64,000 nt of DNA from Micromonospora tarensis (lineage in GTDB: Bacteria > Actinomycetota > Actinomycetes > Mycobacteriales > Micromonosporaceae). Location: positions 1 to 64,000 of the forward strand of contig NZ_JAEVHL010000016.1 in the NCBI RefSeq assembly GCF_016803395.1, in the 5' to 3' direction. Numbering within the stretch: position 1 is the stretch's first letter; every line of letters starts with the position of its first letter. The translations under genes and the position numbers were made by a program. Below the pieces are notes generated by a model. It made no database searches. It was not told where the DNA came from and worked only from the letters and a program-made list of their open reading frames with translations. Of this stretch, positions 9,048 to 16,779 are shown piece after piece.

Positions 9048-9428
9048 TCAGAGTGGGTCGAGGCGGCGCTTGAGCAGGCAGAACTCGTTGCCTTCTGGAT
9101 CCGCGAGGACGTGCCAGGACGCGTCCGCGGGCTGACCGATGTCGACGAGTTTGGCCCCGGCGGCCAGGAGCCGTTCGAGCTCGGCGTCCTGATCGCGGTC
9201 GGTGGGATTGACGTCGATGTGCAGCCGGGCATGCCCGTTCTTCGGCTCGTCGACGCGGATGAGGAAGATCGTCGGCTGCGGGCCGCCAAACCCTTCGCGC
9301 GGGCCTACCTCGATGTAGACCTCCTCTTCGCGATCGAGCTCTACGAAGTCCAGGACCTCGCACCAGAACCGCGCCAGCACCTCGGGGTCGCGGCACTTGA
9401 GTACGAGCTCACCGATACGACATGCCAT
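9048..9428 (-). CDS. VOC-family (glyoxalase-like) protein
   Basis: The 126-residue product has the compact two-module VOC pattern: GELVLKCRDPEVLARFWCEVLDF at the start, ARLHIDVNPTDRD in the middle and LADPEGNEFCLLKRR at the end, as in actinobacterial glyoxalase-like domain proteins. Such proteins bind a metal or small ligand; several confer resistance or act on unknown metabolites. The likely ligand residues (His in RLHIDV and Glu in GNEFC) are present. The gene is complete, with ATG 9428 and a stop that abuts the transposase remnant. The local neighbours give no hint of substrate. Confidence 0.8.
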   Translation of the reverse strand: MACRIGELVLKCRDPEVLARFWCEVLDFVELDREEEVYIEVGPREGFGGPQPTIFLIRVDEPKNGHARLHIDVNPTDRDQDAELERLLAAGAKLVDIGQPADASWHVLADPEGNEFCLLKRRLDPL

Positions 9429-10101
9429 TGACGAAACCTACTCTCAGCATGGGAACTGCCGGGGTGGCCGCACGCGGATCTCATGGGCTCCCTACAGCGA
9501 GAACAAGATCGCGATCGTAGCGGGCCAGGTGAGCGGGCTGGAATTGATTTGAGGCCCTCGCCTGGCCAGGTCGCCAGGCGGGGGCCGAGAAACACGCCGG
9601 ACGCGTGCACAGTGGTTCCATGGTCCATGCGGCCCATTCCCCGGCTCCTTCCCTGGGAAGGGAGGTGTGCACAGCCTCCCCGGGCTCGGGGCGTACCCGC
9701 TGTACCCGACAGCCGGTTCAACAGAGGTAGCGGCTGCACGCTGGCAATCGCGGGCGACCCACCCCCGATCCGGCTGACGGTCGACCGTGCGTGCCCTACG
9801 ACGCGTGCCACTTGGACGTGACGCTGACTCTGGCTTGCCGTCACCGGCCCGCCTGGTCCTGACAGCACTGGCGGCGCATCGCCCGGAGAAGCCTGCCATT
9901 GAGTAGCACCGGTGCACTGCCGGCTACAGGGTGCAGCGCCGGTAGCGTCGTGATCATGCAGTTCGCAGGCCGCCGGAGAGCAACCAGCAGCCTCCACTGT
10001 CAGCCGTCAATGCCAGACGTATCGGCAGGTCACGAGTCAAGTCATCCGCTTTGATCAGCCACGCCCCACCGTTGATCAATGCGACGCCGAGTGTTGAACG
10101 T
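9429..10101. other. 673-bp stretch without a supported gene
   Basis: No frame on either strand has sustained coding character. A G/C-rich hairpin lies near 9561-9590, with GCCTGGC and GCCAGGC arms, and could end transcription from either side. The minus-strand frame close to 10000-10090 (VALINGGAWLIKADDLTR) is slightly protein-like but has no start signal or family. The region separates the VOC/transposase debris from the XRE-HD pair and may contain further decayed insertion-element DNA. Confidence 0.4.
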
Positions 10102-10680
10102 TTACTCCTGCGGCGAGGGTGCCAGCCAGGCCAGGGGCTGTCCGCTGAGGGCGGCGTCGGCAAGGCGGTGGGCGCTGGCGGTCTTCAGAGCGGCTCGGGA
10201 GCTGTCGATCCAGCGCTGCACGTTGTCGATGCCCTGGTGGCGGTACTCGACGGCTTGGACGAGGCATTCCAGCTTGTCAGCGTCCCGAGCGACGACAGCT
10301 TCCAGTGTCTCGCCAGCTTCGTATTCGCCGACTGCGGCGGTGATGACGTCGGCGACGGCGGGGGGACAGGCGGCGACCTGGTCTGCGGTGACGGCGGTGT
10401 TGGGCACGGCGGTGAGATAGCGCCTGGCGATGTGTGGGATGTCGGTGATTCGGGTTTCCTGGGTGTCGTGCAGGACGCAGAGCATCGACACTCGGGCTGG
10501 GTCGGCGCCCTCCATGGCGGCGAGCATCATTCCGATGAGCGCGGTTCGGAAGGAGTGCTCGGCGATGGACTCGGGTTGCTTGACGCCGGCGAACCACCAC
10601 CCGCTCCGGGCGGCGCGTTTGAGCACGCCAGCTTCGAAGATGAAGTTCATCGCTCCGGCGGCGTGGTGATCGTCGGTCAT
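10102..10680 (-). CDS. HD-domain phosphohydrolase (YfbR-like)
   Basis: The 192-residue product shows the HD metal-binding pattern in order: Arg/His in SIAEHSFRT, the paired His-Asp in CVLHDTQETR, and the later Asp in VVARDADKLE. This arrangement matches the small HD hydrolases related to 5'-deoxynucleotidase YfbR. A role in nucleotide clean-up or in hydrolysing a modified nucleotide is likely, but the substrate is not visible. Its ATG overlaps the stop of the XRE gene (ATGA), so the regulator and hydrolase are co-translated. Confidence 0.85.
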   Translation of the reverse strand: MTDDHHAAGAMNFIFEAGVLKRAARSGWWFAGVKQPESIAEHSFRTALIGMMLAAMEGADPARVSMLCVLHDTQETRITDIPHIARRYLTAVPNTAVTADQVAACPPAVADVITAAVGEYEAGETLEAVVARDADKLECLVQAVEYRHQGIDNVQRWIDSSRAALKTASAHRLADAALSGQPLAWLAPSPQE

Positions 10681-11804
10681 CTGCCCGTCCCTGTGCCGGT
10701 GAGTCCGTCCGCCCGCAGGCTGTAGACGATAGAGGTTAGTTCCTGCCGGGACTGCGCCGAGATCCGGTCACTGTCCAGGAGGGGAACACTGCGGTCGAGG
10801 AGCGCCCGAGTCGCGGCGGGGTTGTCGAGAGCGAGACCGCGTCGTGCGGCCAGCAGAGCCCAGACGTTGTGGATGTTGAGGTCGACGAAGGGATGCCCTG
10901 GTTCGAGGCGATGGACCAGGTGCCGAAGAAGGATCGAGCCATGCCAGTCAGCGAGCGCTTCGGGCATGAAGGAGTCGTCGCGGTGGCGGTACGGGATCTC
11001 GCCCACCCAGTAGGCCGAGTAGTTTAGGGCCGCTCGCTCGCAGGCGTCGTCGGGATGGGCGCGGGCGATAAAGTCTCGTAACGGTTCCGGGTCGCCCTGG
11101 TTGGCGAGGGACGTGACGACGGAGCGGGCGTCGGACCACAGCGGTGACCAGCTGCGAAAGGTGGTCGTGCGGCGTGCTCGGGCGGTGGTCTGGGTGAGCC
11201 AACCTGCTGCTGCCTTGGTGGGGTCCATGCCGGCAAGGAAGCAGGCTTGTCTGTGCAGAAGCACGTTTCGATGCCGTCCGGCTGCGGCGCGATCGGCGAG
11301 TACGTGAAGGTGAGCGAAGAACGCACGCTGCTCGTCGACGGGCAGGTTCGGCCCGGGCGCGACTGGACCTCGCCGGGGATGGGCGATGGGTAGCCCTCTG
11401 GCGAAGGTCGGTGTCTGCCCCAGGACGGCCCAGAGGATCAAGTCGGTCAGACGGTGGGTGAGTACGGACCAGCCCAGCGGCTGTTCGGCGATGTCGCAGC
11501 GGTCCACATGTTTGTTGAGGACGGTGGCGAGGATGAGATCCGCCTCGGCGGCGTCCTCAAGCGCTGCGAGCAGGAGTGTGTTCGCGCCGAGCCGTCCGAG
11601 CCGGCGTCGGACGGCGATCGCCTGCCCGAGCGGTACCGCGGTGAATGGCCGGCGTCCGGATTCCCAGCTCTGCACGGTCACCCGATCGACGTCTAGGTCG
11701 ACGGCGAGCTGCTCCTGCGTGAGCGAGACGGACTCCCGGATCAGCTTGAACAGGTAGCCGGTCACCTCGCCGCGATGTAGTGCTGATCGTCCGCGACCCC
11801 TCAT
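10677..11804 (-). CDS. XRE-family regulator with long C-terminal domain
   Basis: The protein (375 residues) starts with an XRE helix-turn-helix at about residues 15-70: LIRESVSLTQEQLAVDLDVDRVTVQSWESGRR. The remainder is a helical domain of about 300 residues typical of actinobacterial XRE proteins with a TPR-like sensory part, but no catalytic motif. ATG 11804 follows AGGGA at six bases; an internal GTG at 11765 is possible. It is co-translated with the HD hydrolase. The small-gene set at 12005 starts about 200 bp away on the other strand, so it may also be under this regulator. Confidence 0.8.
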   Translation of the reverse strand: MRGRGRSALHRGEVTGYLFKLIRESVSLTQEQLAVDLDVDRVTVQSWESGRRPFTAVPLGQAIAVRRRLGRLGANTLLLAALEDAAEADLILATVLNKHVDRCDIAEQPLGWSVLTHRLTDLILWAVLGQTPTFARGLPIAHPRRGPVAPGPNLPVDEQRAFFAHLHVLADRAAAGRHRNVLLHRQACFLAGMDPTKAAAGWLTQTTARARRTTTFRSWSPLWSDARSVVTSLANQGDPEPLRDFIARAHPDDACERAALNYSAYWVGEIPYRHRDDSFMPEALADWHGSILLRHLVHRLEPGHPFVDLNIHNVWALLAARRGLALDNPAATRALLDRSVPLLDSDRISAQSRQELTSIVYSLRADGLTGTGTGR

Positions 11805-12004
11805 GCGTCATCCCTACGTTGACCCGTGGTCGACGTTCCGCCGTGGACCAATGCTGCGGCCGCGCATCCGGCCTGCTCACTCGTACTGCGGGTGAGTCCA
11901 ACCGCCGTCGTCGTGATCGTAGCGTCGCAGTTACCGAACGTTCCAGATCCGGTCCCGTGGTTCGGGGTCGGCCATGGAGTGCCGCCCGGTGGAGGGAGCC
12001 AGTG

Positions 12005-12196
12005 ATGCGGGACAGGACACCACCGTGGCGACGAGTGACCTACGACCAGTACCTGATTGCCGTCGCGATGACCCTGGCACGGCGACACCGTCCGGCATGG
12101 TCGTGGCTCACGCCGTACCCGTGCTGTCAGGCGGGATGGGCGACCAGCCGGCAGGCGAAGTCGCTGTCGGCGGCGATGCTCCGAGGCCACGCGTGA
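12005..12196 (+). CDS. 63-residue protein, first of a small-gene set
   Basis: ATG 12005 follows GGAG at six bases and the frame ends in a GTGA overlap with the next gene, which supports translation. The product reads MRDRTPPWRRVTYDQYLIAVAM and later WSWLTPYPCC, with several Trp and one Cys pair but no membrane span or known motif. Short proteins of this kind are often found beside XRE regulators in actinomycetes, where they are annotated as hypothetical. Function unknown. Confidence 0.5.
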   Translation: MRDRTPPWRRVTYDQYLIAVAMTLARRHRPAWSWLTPYPCCQAGWATSRQAKSLSAAMLRGHA

Positions 12197-12413
12197 CCGC
12201 GCACGGCCCGGTGCTGCCGATCTGGAGTTGCGGCGGCTGCGATGCGCCCTGGCCCTGCCGCACACGGCAGCGCGAGCTGCGCGCCGAGTTCGACGACGCT
12301 CCGATCCCCCTGGCTCTCTCTACCTCGGTGCTCAGCTGGTGCGAGCCTCCGCGGACCTGACCTGGGTGCCGGCGGGTGCGCTGCACAAACGCTTCCTCGG
12401 TTGGATCCGATGA
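12193..12413 (+). pseudogene. Small Cys-rich conserved protein with a frame break
   Basis: From GTG 12193 the frame reads PVLPIWSCGGCDAPWPC, RTRQRELRAEFDDAPIPLAL and then diverges to a premature stop at 12360. Another frame continues YLGAQLVRASADLTWVPAGALHKRFLGWIR up to a TGA that overlaps the ATG of the next gene. Joined, the two halves give a protein of about 72 residues with a CxxC-x4-C cluster, a familiar actinobacterial hypothetical. The join falls in CTGGCTCTCTCTACC, where two extra bases, or one missing base, break the frame. The intact 4-nt overlaps at both ends argue that the gene was recently whole. Confidence 0.6.
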
Positions 12414-12583
12414 GCATCCTGCGACCGGGTGACGAGAAGTTCCACTACAGCGACGGCTCCCACAAGTGGATTCCACCAGACCCCGACTACGACCAGGAGG
12501 TCTGGGATGAGCAGGTCCGCCAGCACAAGCAAGGGCACCTGAGAAACGTGTCCCCGAAGGTACGGATCCAGCGCCTCGTCTGA
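12410..12583 (+). CDS. 57-residue hypothetical protein
   Basis: The frame starts at an ATG that overlaps the stop of the preceding gene (ATGA) and encodes MSILRPGDEKFHYSDGSHKW followed by a charged, Trp-containing tail. It is third in a coupled set with the two small genes upstream. No signal peptide, membrane span or known domain is visible. The coupling and the regular codon use are the main evidence that it is real. Confidence 0.5.
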   Translation: MSILRPGDEKFHYSDGSHKWIPPDPDYDQEVWDEQVRQHKQGHLRNVSPKVRIQRLV

Positions 12584-12743
12584 TGCCAGCAGCCGCCAGA
12601 AGGTCGCCGGACGACTGTCGGCAAGTACGGCCTTCGGCACGTACGAGACGAGCGCCTGGGTGCCCGCTTCCGGCGAGCGGCGCAGCCGCGTCGATGGGAT
12701 CATGCCCTGGATTCAGGGATGTTCATCGATCGAGGGGGCGGCG

Positions 12744-14051
12744 GTGCAGCGAGCAGACAGATCAGCGACCCGACGGCGTACACGACAGGTCGCCGCCGGG
12801 GTGGTCGGCGCGTTGGCCGTCCTGGTCGCCGTTCCGGTGCCCGCTCAGGCGGCTACGTGGTCCCCGATCCAGGTGGTGTCGGAAACCGGTTGGAGCGGGC
12901 AGGACCAGCCCTTCGTCGCTGTCGACCGGCAGGGCGACTCGCTGCTCGCCTGGGCCGGCTGTGACAGCAACGCGAGCGGCTGCTACGACCAGGTGAAGGC
13001 GCAGACCGCTTCGGTCGACGGCGTGCTGGGGCCGGTCCAGACGCTCTCGCCGCTCGGCGCGTCCGCGTCCTGGCCCAAGGTCGCGTCCGACGACGACGGC
13101 GACTCGGCGGTGGTGTGGACACAGGACGGCCTGGTGGCGGGCCGCCGGGTGTCCGCGACCGGTGAACTGGGTCCGCTTCGGATGATCGCGACGTGGAGCG
13201 CGATCAGCCCGGCCGTCGCTGTGGATCCGTCGGGTCTGGCGTTGGTCACCTGGACGGAGATCCGCGACGGCGCGTACACGACGAAGGCCCGTTATTTCGG
13301 TGCGGACAGCTCCCTCGGCCCGGAGCTGACCCTGGGCGTCGGTGGCGACCAGCCGGTGGTGGCCGTCGACCGCGCCGGCACCGCGCTGGTCGCCTGGGCG
13401 GAGAACTACGAGCGGGTCGTCGCGCGGCGGGTCCGCCCGGACGGGGTCTCCGCCCTGCGGGCCATCGCCGGGGCGGCCACCGACGTCAGGTACGCCAGCG
13501 TCTCGGTCGCCCTGGACCGGGACGGGGACGCGGTGATCAGCTACCGGTGGTCGAACGCTGGTGAGCCGCCTCGACTGCGCGTGCGGCACTACAGCCACAC
13601 CGACACGTTGGGCAGCGTCATCAGCGTGTCGCCGGCCGCCCACGAGCTGAGCCTCTTCGACGAACTCGCCGGCGATCTCGACGGTGACGCGGTGTTGACC
13701 TGGGGCCGTTGGACCTCCGACGGCACACAGGTCTTCGCTCGCTCGATCTCCAGTGCCGGTGCCCTCGGCGCGGTCACCAGGCTCGGCGCCGGCGACTGGC
13801 CGAAGGTCGCGCTGGACGATGACGGCGACGGTCTCATCACCTGGCAGGCACCCAGCCCGGACTTCTCGACCAGCCGGGTGCACGCCAGGACGATCGGACC
13901 GGACGGCGCGTTCGCGGCGGCCGAGATCCTCGCCCCCGACGGGCGCTACGCGCAGCCGGCGGCCAGTCCGACGGGACGATTCTCGGTGATCTGGCAGAAG
14001 GGGTCCTACCAGTACGACATCCGGGCGCGTTTCGGTGGGCAAGCGGGCTGA
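12744..14051 (+). CDS. Secreted protein with eight propeller-like repeats
   Basis: GTG 12744 sits downstream of GAGGGG and gives a clean signal peptide: Arg-rich start, hydrophobic core AAGVVGALAVLVAVPVP and cleavage after AQA. The mature part of about 400 residues repeats a short motif about every 45-50 residues, of the form V-A-V-D-x-x-G-D-x-L-x-x-W. Copies include FVAVDRQGDSLLAWA, KVASDDDGDSAVVW, AVAVDPSGLALVTW, VVAVDRAGTALVAW and KVALDDDGDGLITW, with three weaker ones. This suggests a seven- or eight-bladed beta-propeller. No enzyme residues are evident; binding or adhesion outside the cell is inferred. A strong hairpin follows the stop. Confidence 0.75.
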   Translation: MQRADRSATRRRTRQVAAGVVGALAVLVAVPVPAQAATWSPIQVVSETGWSGQDQPFVAVDRQGDSLLAWAGCDSNASGCYDQVKAQTASVDGVLGPVQTLSPLGASASWPKVASDDDGDSAVVWTQDGLVAGRRVSATGELGPLRMIATWSAISPAVAVDPSGLALVTWTEIRDGAYTTKARYFGADSSLGPELTLGVGGDQPVVAVDRAGTALVAWAENYERVVARRVRPDGVSALRAIAGAATDVRYASVSVALDRDGDAVISYRWSNAGEPPRLRVRHYSHTDTLGSVISVSPAAHELSLFDELAGDLDGDAVLTWGRWTSDGTQVFARSISSAGALGAVTRLGAGDWPKVALDDDGDGLITWQAPSPDFSTSRVHARTIGPDGAFAAAEILAPDGRYAQPAASPTGRFSVIWQKGSYQYDIRARFGGQAG

Positions 14052-14084
14052 CCCGACACCTCCATAGGAACAGCACAAACGGAG

Positions 14085-14120
14085 AACGCCCTGGCAGGGA
14101 GCATCGGCTGCCAGGGCGTT
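14085..14120. terminator. Rho-independent-type hairpin after the propeller gene
   Basis: Thirteen perfectly paired bases (AACGCCCTGGCAG and its complement) flank a 10-base loop, 34 bp after the stop of the secreted propeller protein. No long T tract follows, as is common in high-GC actinomycetes. Confidence 0.8.
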
Positions 14121-14228
14121 TCGACGTTCTTCCGGCTCGAGGCGAGCGCTGGACCGATTATCCGATTGTCCCCGTTCCGGATCGTCGCTGGCACGAGTGA
14201 GGCCCCGACCGCAGGTGGCAGCAGGCTT

Positions 14229-14315
14229 TGCACGCGCGAGTGGCCCTGCCAGACCCGGCGGCGGGAGCTGCGAGCCGAGGACGACCCGGTCTCGGTGTCG
14301 CTGGCCCTCGACGGC
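14229..14315 (+). pseudogene. Remnant of a second copy of the small Cys-rich gene
   Basis: The frame here reads CTREWPCQTRRRELRAEDDPVSVSLAL, closely matching the middle of the broken gene at 12193 (APWPCRTRQRELRAEF and PIPLAL). The beginning and end of the gene are missing and flanking sequence is not coding-like. It is a decayed relative about 2 kb from the first copy, on the other side of the propeller gene. Confidence 0.5.
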
Positions 14316-14507
14316 ACCGAAGTGCGGCACCGACGACTGCGGCTACGCGATGGGCTACGTGGCGGCGGTCGTGCCAGCGAACGCCGTTGTTTCGACACGC
14401 TCAACTGCGTCGACGGCTGGCAATGGCTGTCCTAACGAAAGTCCGAAGGCGATGGAACGCCCCCGCCGGCCGAGGTCAGCGGGGACGCACTCGTTCGCCG
14501 GAAGCTA

Positions 14508-14738
14508 CTACTCGGCACCGATAAGGCTGGGCGAGTCGCCCTCTCCCGACACCTTCGCGCTCACCAGTGAGGTGAGCACCGACAGCACCGCGGCACCGGA
14601 GGCGATGCCCCCGGCCGCTGCCCAGTCCGCCTGCCACGCGTTGAACACGACGTCGGCGCCCCAGTAGAGCAGCAGACCCTGCGCGGCGCTCTTCACCGCC
14701 CGCTCGGCGGCGGCCTTCCAGAACTTGGTGGTGAACAT
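14508..14738 (-). CDS. Phage-type holin (r1t/actinophage-like)
   Basis: The 76-residue product starts at ATG 14738, seven bases after GGAGG. It has a charged N-terminus (MFTTKFWKAAAERAVKSAAQ), a first hydrophobic helix GLLLYWGADVVFNAW, a second helix around AAAGGIASGAAVLSVLTSLV, and a short tail. This size and layout match small actinophage holins. No endolysin, tail or capsid gene is adjacent, so it is either an orphan cargo gene or used by the host for release of secreted proteins. Function is inferred from topology and resemblance only. Confidence 0.7.
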   Translation of the reverse strand: MFTTKFWKAAAERAVKSAAQGLLLYWGADVVFNAWQADWAAAGGIASGAAVLSVLTSLVSAKVSGEGDSPSLIGAE

Positions 14739-15064
14739 TGTGGTACCTCCAGGGGTAGGTTCATCGGACCGTCCATACGTCAAGAATGCCTGGTCAGGAG
14801 CGGTTCGTGCTTGCCGCGCTCTCCGGAGTCGTCGGTCGCTGCGGCACAGGCAGTGACCGGAACGCGCCGCGCGAGGAGGCGGTCGCTCGTCGGGTTGGTG
14901 AAGAAGGCTGGCACGGTTGCCGGCAGACGGATGGCGACAGCCCGCAGTCTGCCGGCGTGCCCGAAGCGTCCAGGTTCAGGGCCAACCCGTTGATGCCTCC
15001 GGCGACAGTGGGTGACCATCCGGCGTTAGGCATTGGCAGGCGTTAGGGCTGGCAGGTGCGGACA
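14739..15064. other. 326-bp stretch without a gene
   Basis: Both strands have open frames of about 80 codons, but none shows coding-type composition, a start signal or recognisable protein. It holds the upstream regions of the divergent holin and phosphoesterase genes. Confidence 0.4.
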
Positions 15065-15430
15065 ATGTCAAGAGTGGCACCCGCCTTCGTTCTGCACCAT
15101 CACCGGAAACCTCGGCCGCACTTTGACTTGCGCCTTGAGGAGGGTGGCGTGCTGCGCTCCTGGGCAGTGCCCCGTGGCCTGCCGGACAGTCCCGGCCAGA
15201 ACCGTCTCGCGATCGCCGTGCCGGACCACGACCTCGAGCACCTCAGGTACGAGGATGCGGACAAGTCGATCGCCGACATCGGCACGTGGGAGGAGCACGA
15301 CCGCACCGACCGGCGAATGCTGTTCACGTTGCACGGCCGTGCCGGTCCCCGGCGGTACGCGCTCATCCGCACCGGTGAAAGGTTGCTGCTCCGGTTGACC
15401 AGAGAGCAGCCCTCGGGTGGGCGCGGCTAG
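15065..15430 (+). CDS. Stand-alone LigD-type 3'-phosphoesterase domain protein
   Basis: The 121-residue product matches the phosphoesterase (PE) domain of bacterial DNA ligase D: FVLHHHRKPRPHFDLRLEE at the start, LRSWAVPRGLPDSPGQ next, then EDADKSIADIGTWEEHD, and RRYALIRTGERLLLRL at the end. The catalytic-type His residues and the HFDLRLE motif are present. In LigD the domain trims 3' ends during non-homologous end joining. Here there is no fused ligase or polymerase domain, and no Ku gene nearby, so a separate repair role or help to a LigD elsewhere is inferred. ATG 15065 is chosen over an upstream GTG because the family starts at about this point. Confidence 0.85.
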   Translation: MSRVAPAFVLHHHRKPRPHFDLRLEEGGVLRSWAVPRGLPDSPGQNRLAIAVPDHDLEHLRYEDADKSIADIGTWEEHDRTDRRMLFTLHGRAGPRRYALIRTGERLLLRLTREQPSGGRG

Positions 15431-15634
15431 AGGTCTCCCGCGAGGTCCGTTCCGGTCCGCTGAGGCGCCTAGCCCGCTCTCGGGTTTCTCGCAGGGGTTG
15501 GACCTACCATCGCTGCCACCGATCCGCACCGATCGAGCGCTGTGGTTGACCGGAGACACGCGTCACCTCGGCCAACCTGAGCTGACGACTCTTGGCTCTC
15601 GGCCGACGACATGAACGCGTTGGCTCCGTCCACC

Positions 15635-15678
15635 GCGAAGGCCCTGGCCGGGACGCAGGTCCCCGCCAGGGCCTTTGC
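15635..15678. terminator. Hairpin between convergent genes
   Basis: A 14-base stem with one mismatch (GCGAAGGCCCTGGC against GCCAGGGCCTTTGC) and a 16-base loop lies between the plus-strand phosphoesterase and the minus-strand secreted protein. The AAGG/CCTTT ends make it suitable for both directions. Confidence 0.7.
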
Positions 15679-15791
15679 TGTCCCTCCCCAGGGCCACGAA
15701 GCGCGGTGGGGCCATCCATGGGCCATTGGTAACAATTCTTCTGAACGTCGACGGCGTTATCCGCGATCTCTGTCACCCCGCTCAGGGAGCG

Positions 15792-16238
15792 TTAGGCGGC
15801 AACCTGCCCTCTGCTTACCCCGGTGAAGTCCAGCCAGTAGTCCGTACCGTCGAGAACGTTCGTGGCAATCACTGTCCAGCTGTTTTGTGCCGCCCATTTG
15901 TAGCCGTTGCACGTGCCGGTGCGTCGGAAGCAAACTGCCACGTAGATGCCACGGTCGGTGGGCTTGATGTTGATGTCACTGCATGCCGTCGTCGTCCTCG
16001 CGTACCCGGTGACGGGCCAGTAGAAATAGTCGTTGTAGGCGTCGTAGCTCTTCGCGTTGCCGTAGCAGGACTGGATAACGATGCTACGGCCGTCGTTCGT
16101 CAGGCCTGGTGTGCCCTGCTCCTGAGCCGAGGTCGCGTCGTTGGGCGCACTGGCGTGTGCGGCACTGATTGGCGCGAACATGGCCAGGAATGTGATCGCT
16201 GCCGAAACTCCGGCGAAAATGCGCACCCTGTTTGGCAT
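15792..16238 (-). CDS. Small secreted protein of unknown function
   Basis: ATG 16238 follows GGGAGGACCAGA and gives a standard signal peptide: MPNRVRIFAGVSAAITFLAM, then FAPISAAHA with cleavage. The mature part of about 118 residues has four Cys (in IQSCYGN, TTACSD, VAVCFRR and GTCNGY), likely two disulfides, and many aromatic residues. No catalytic motif is recognised. An AT-richer stretch upstream (16290-16330) is the likely promoter region. Confidence 0.7.
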   Translation of the reverse strand: MPNRVRIFAGVSAAITFLAMFAPISAAHASAPNDATSAQEQGTPGLTNDGRSIVIQSCYGNAKSYDAYNDYFYWPVTGYARTTTACSDINIKPTDRGIYVAVCFRRTGTCNGYKWAAQNSWTVIATNVLDGTDYWLDFTGVSRGQVAA

Positions 16239-16779
16239 TCTGGTCCTCCCCGTCTCGACCTTGCCTCTGGTTTTGCGCGAGCCTGCACCGATGCTCAATA
16301 ATTGATATCAGGCTTCATGTATTGATCGCTATCGCCACCCCTGTCGCAAGTGTGACAAGCTGGCTACAGCGGAATGGTGGAAATCGGTGATCGGAAGTCG
16401 GCGGGTGGACGTCCTGACCGGACGGCATGCGGCCGACTGTGCGGTCCTTGCCCCGGCGGCCGGTGTTCACATCCATCTCCCCGCCGTAGCCGATCCACAG
16501 TCCGGCGATCCATCGGCCGGTATTCGCGGCGGGACCCAAGGGGCGACCCGAATCGCTCCTGCCGACGATCCCTCCATGCCGAAAGGCGGCGAAACGTCGA
16601 CATTGGCGCGTGGTGAACGACGGCTATCCCGGACGGCGCCGCTGCGCCGATCATTGCCCGGAGATCGATATGAGTCATTCTCACCTCCGGGTGGAACGCC
16701 CGGGCGCGGAGGGCGAGACGTCGGCACCGGCAGCCGGGCGTGACCGAACGGCCCGACTCCGCGTCCCCGGAGGATCGCC
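16239..16779. other. 541-bp divergent intergenic region
   Basis: This lies between the small secreted protein and the penicillin-acylase gene. The part near 16290-16380 is A+T-rich for this genome and should hold the promoter of the minus-strand gene. Frames on both strands between 16370 and 16900 are open but Arg-rich and show no coding bias. No operator palindrome was recognised. Confidence 0.4.
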
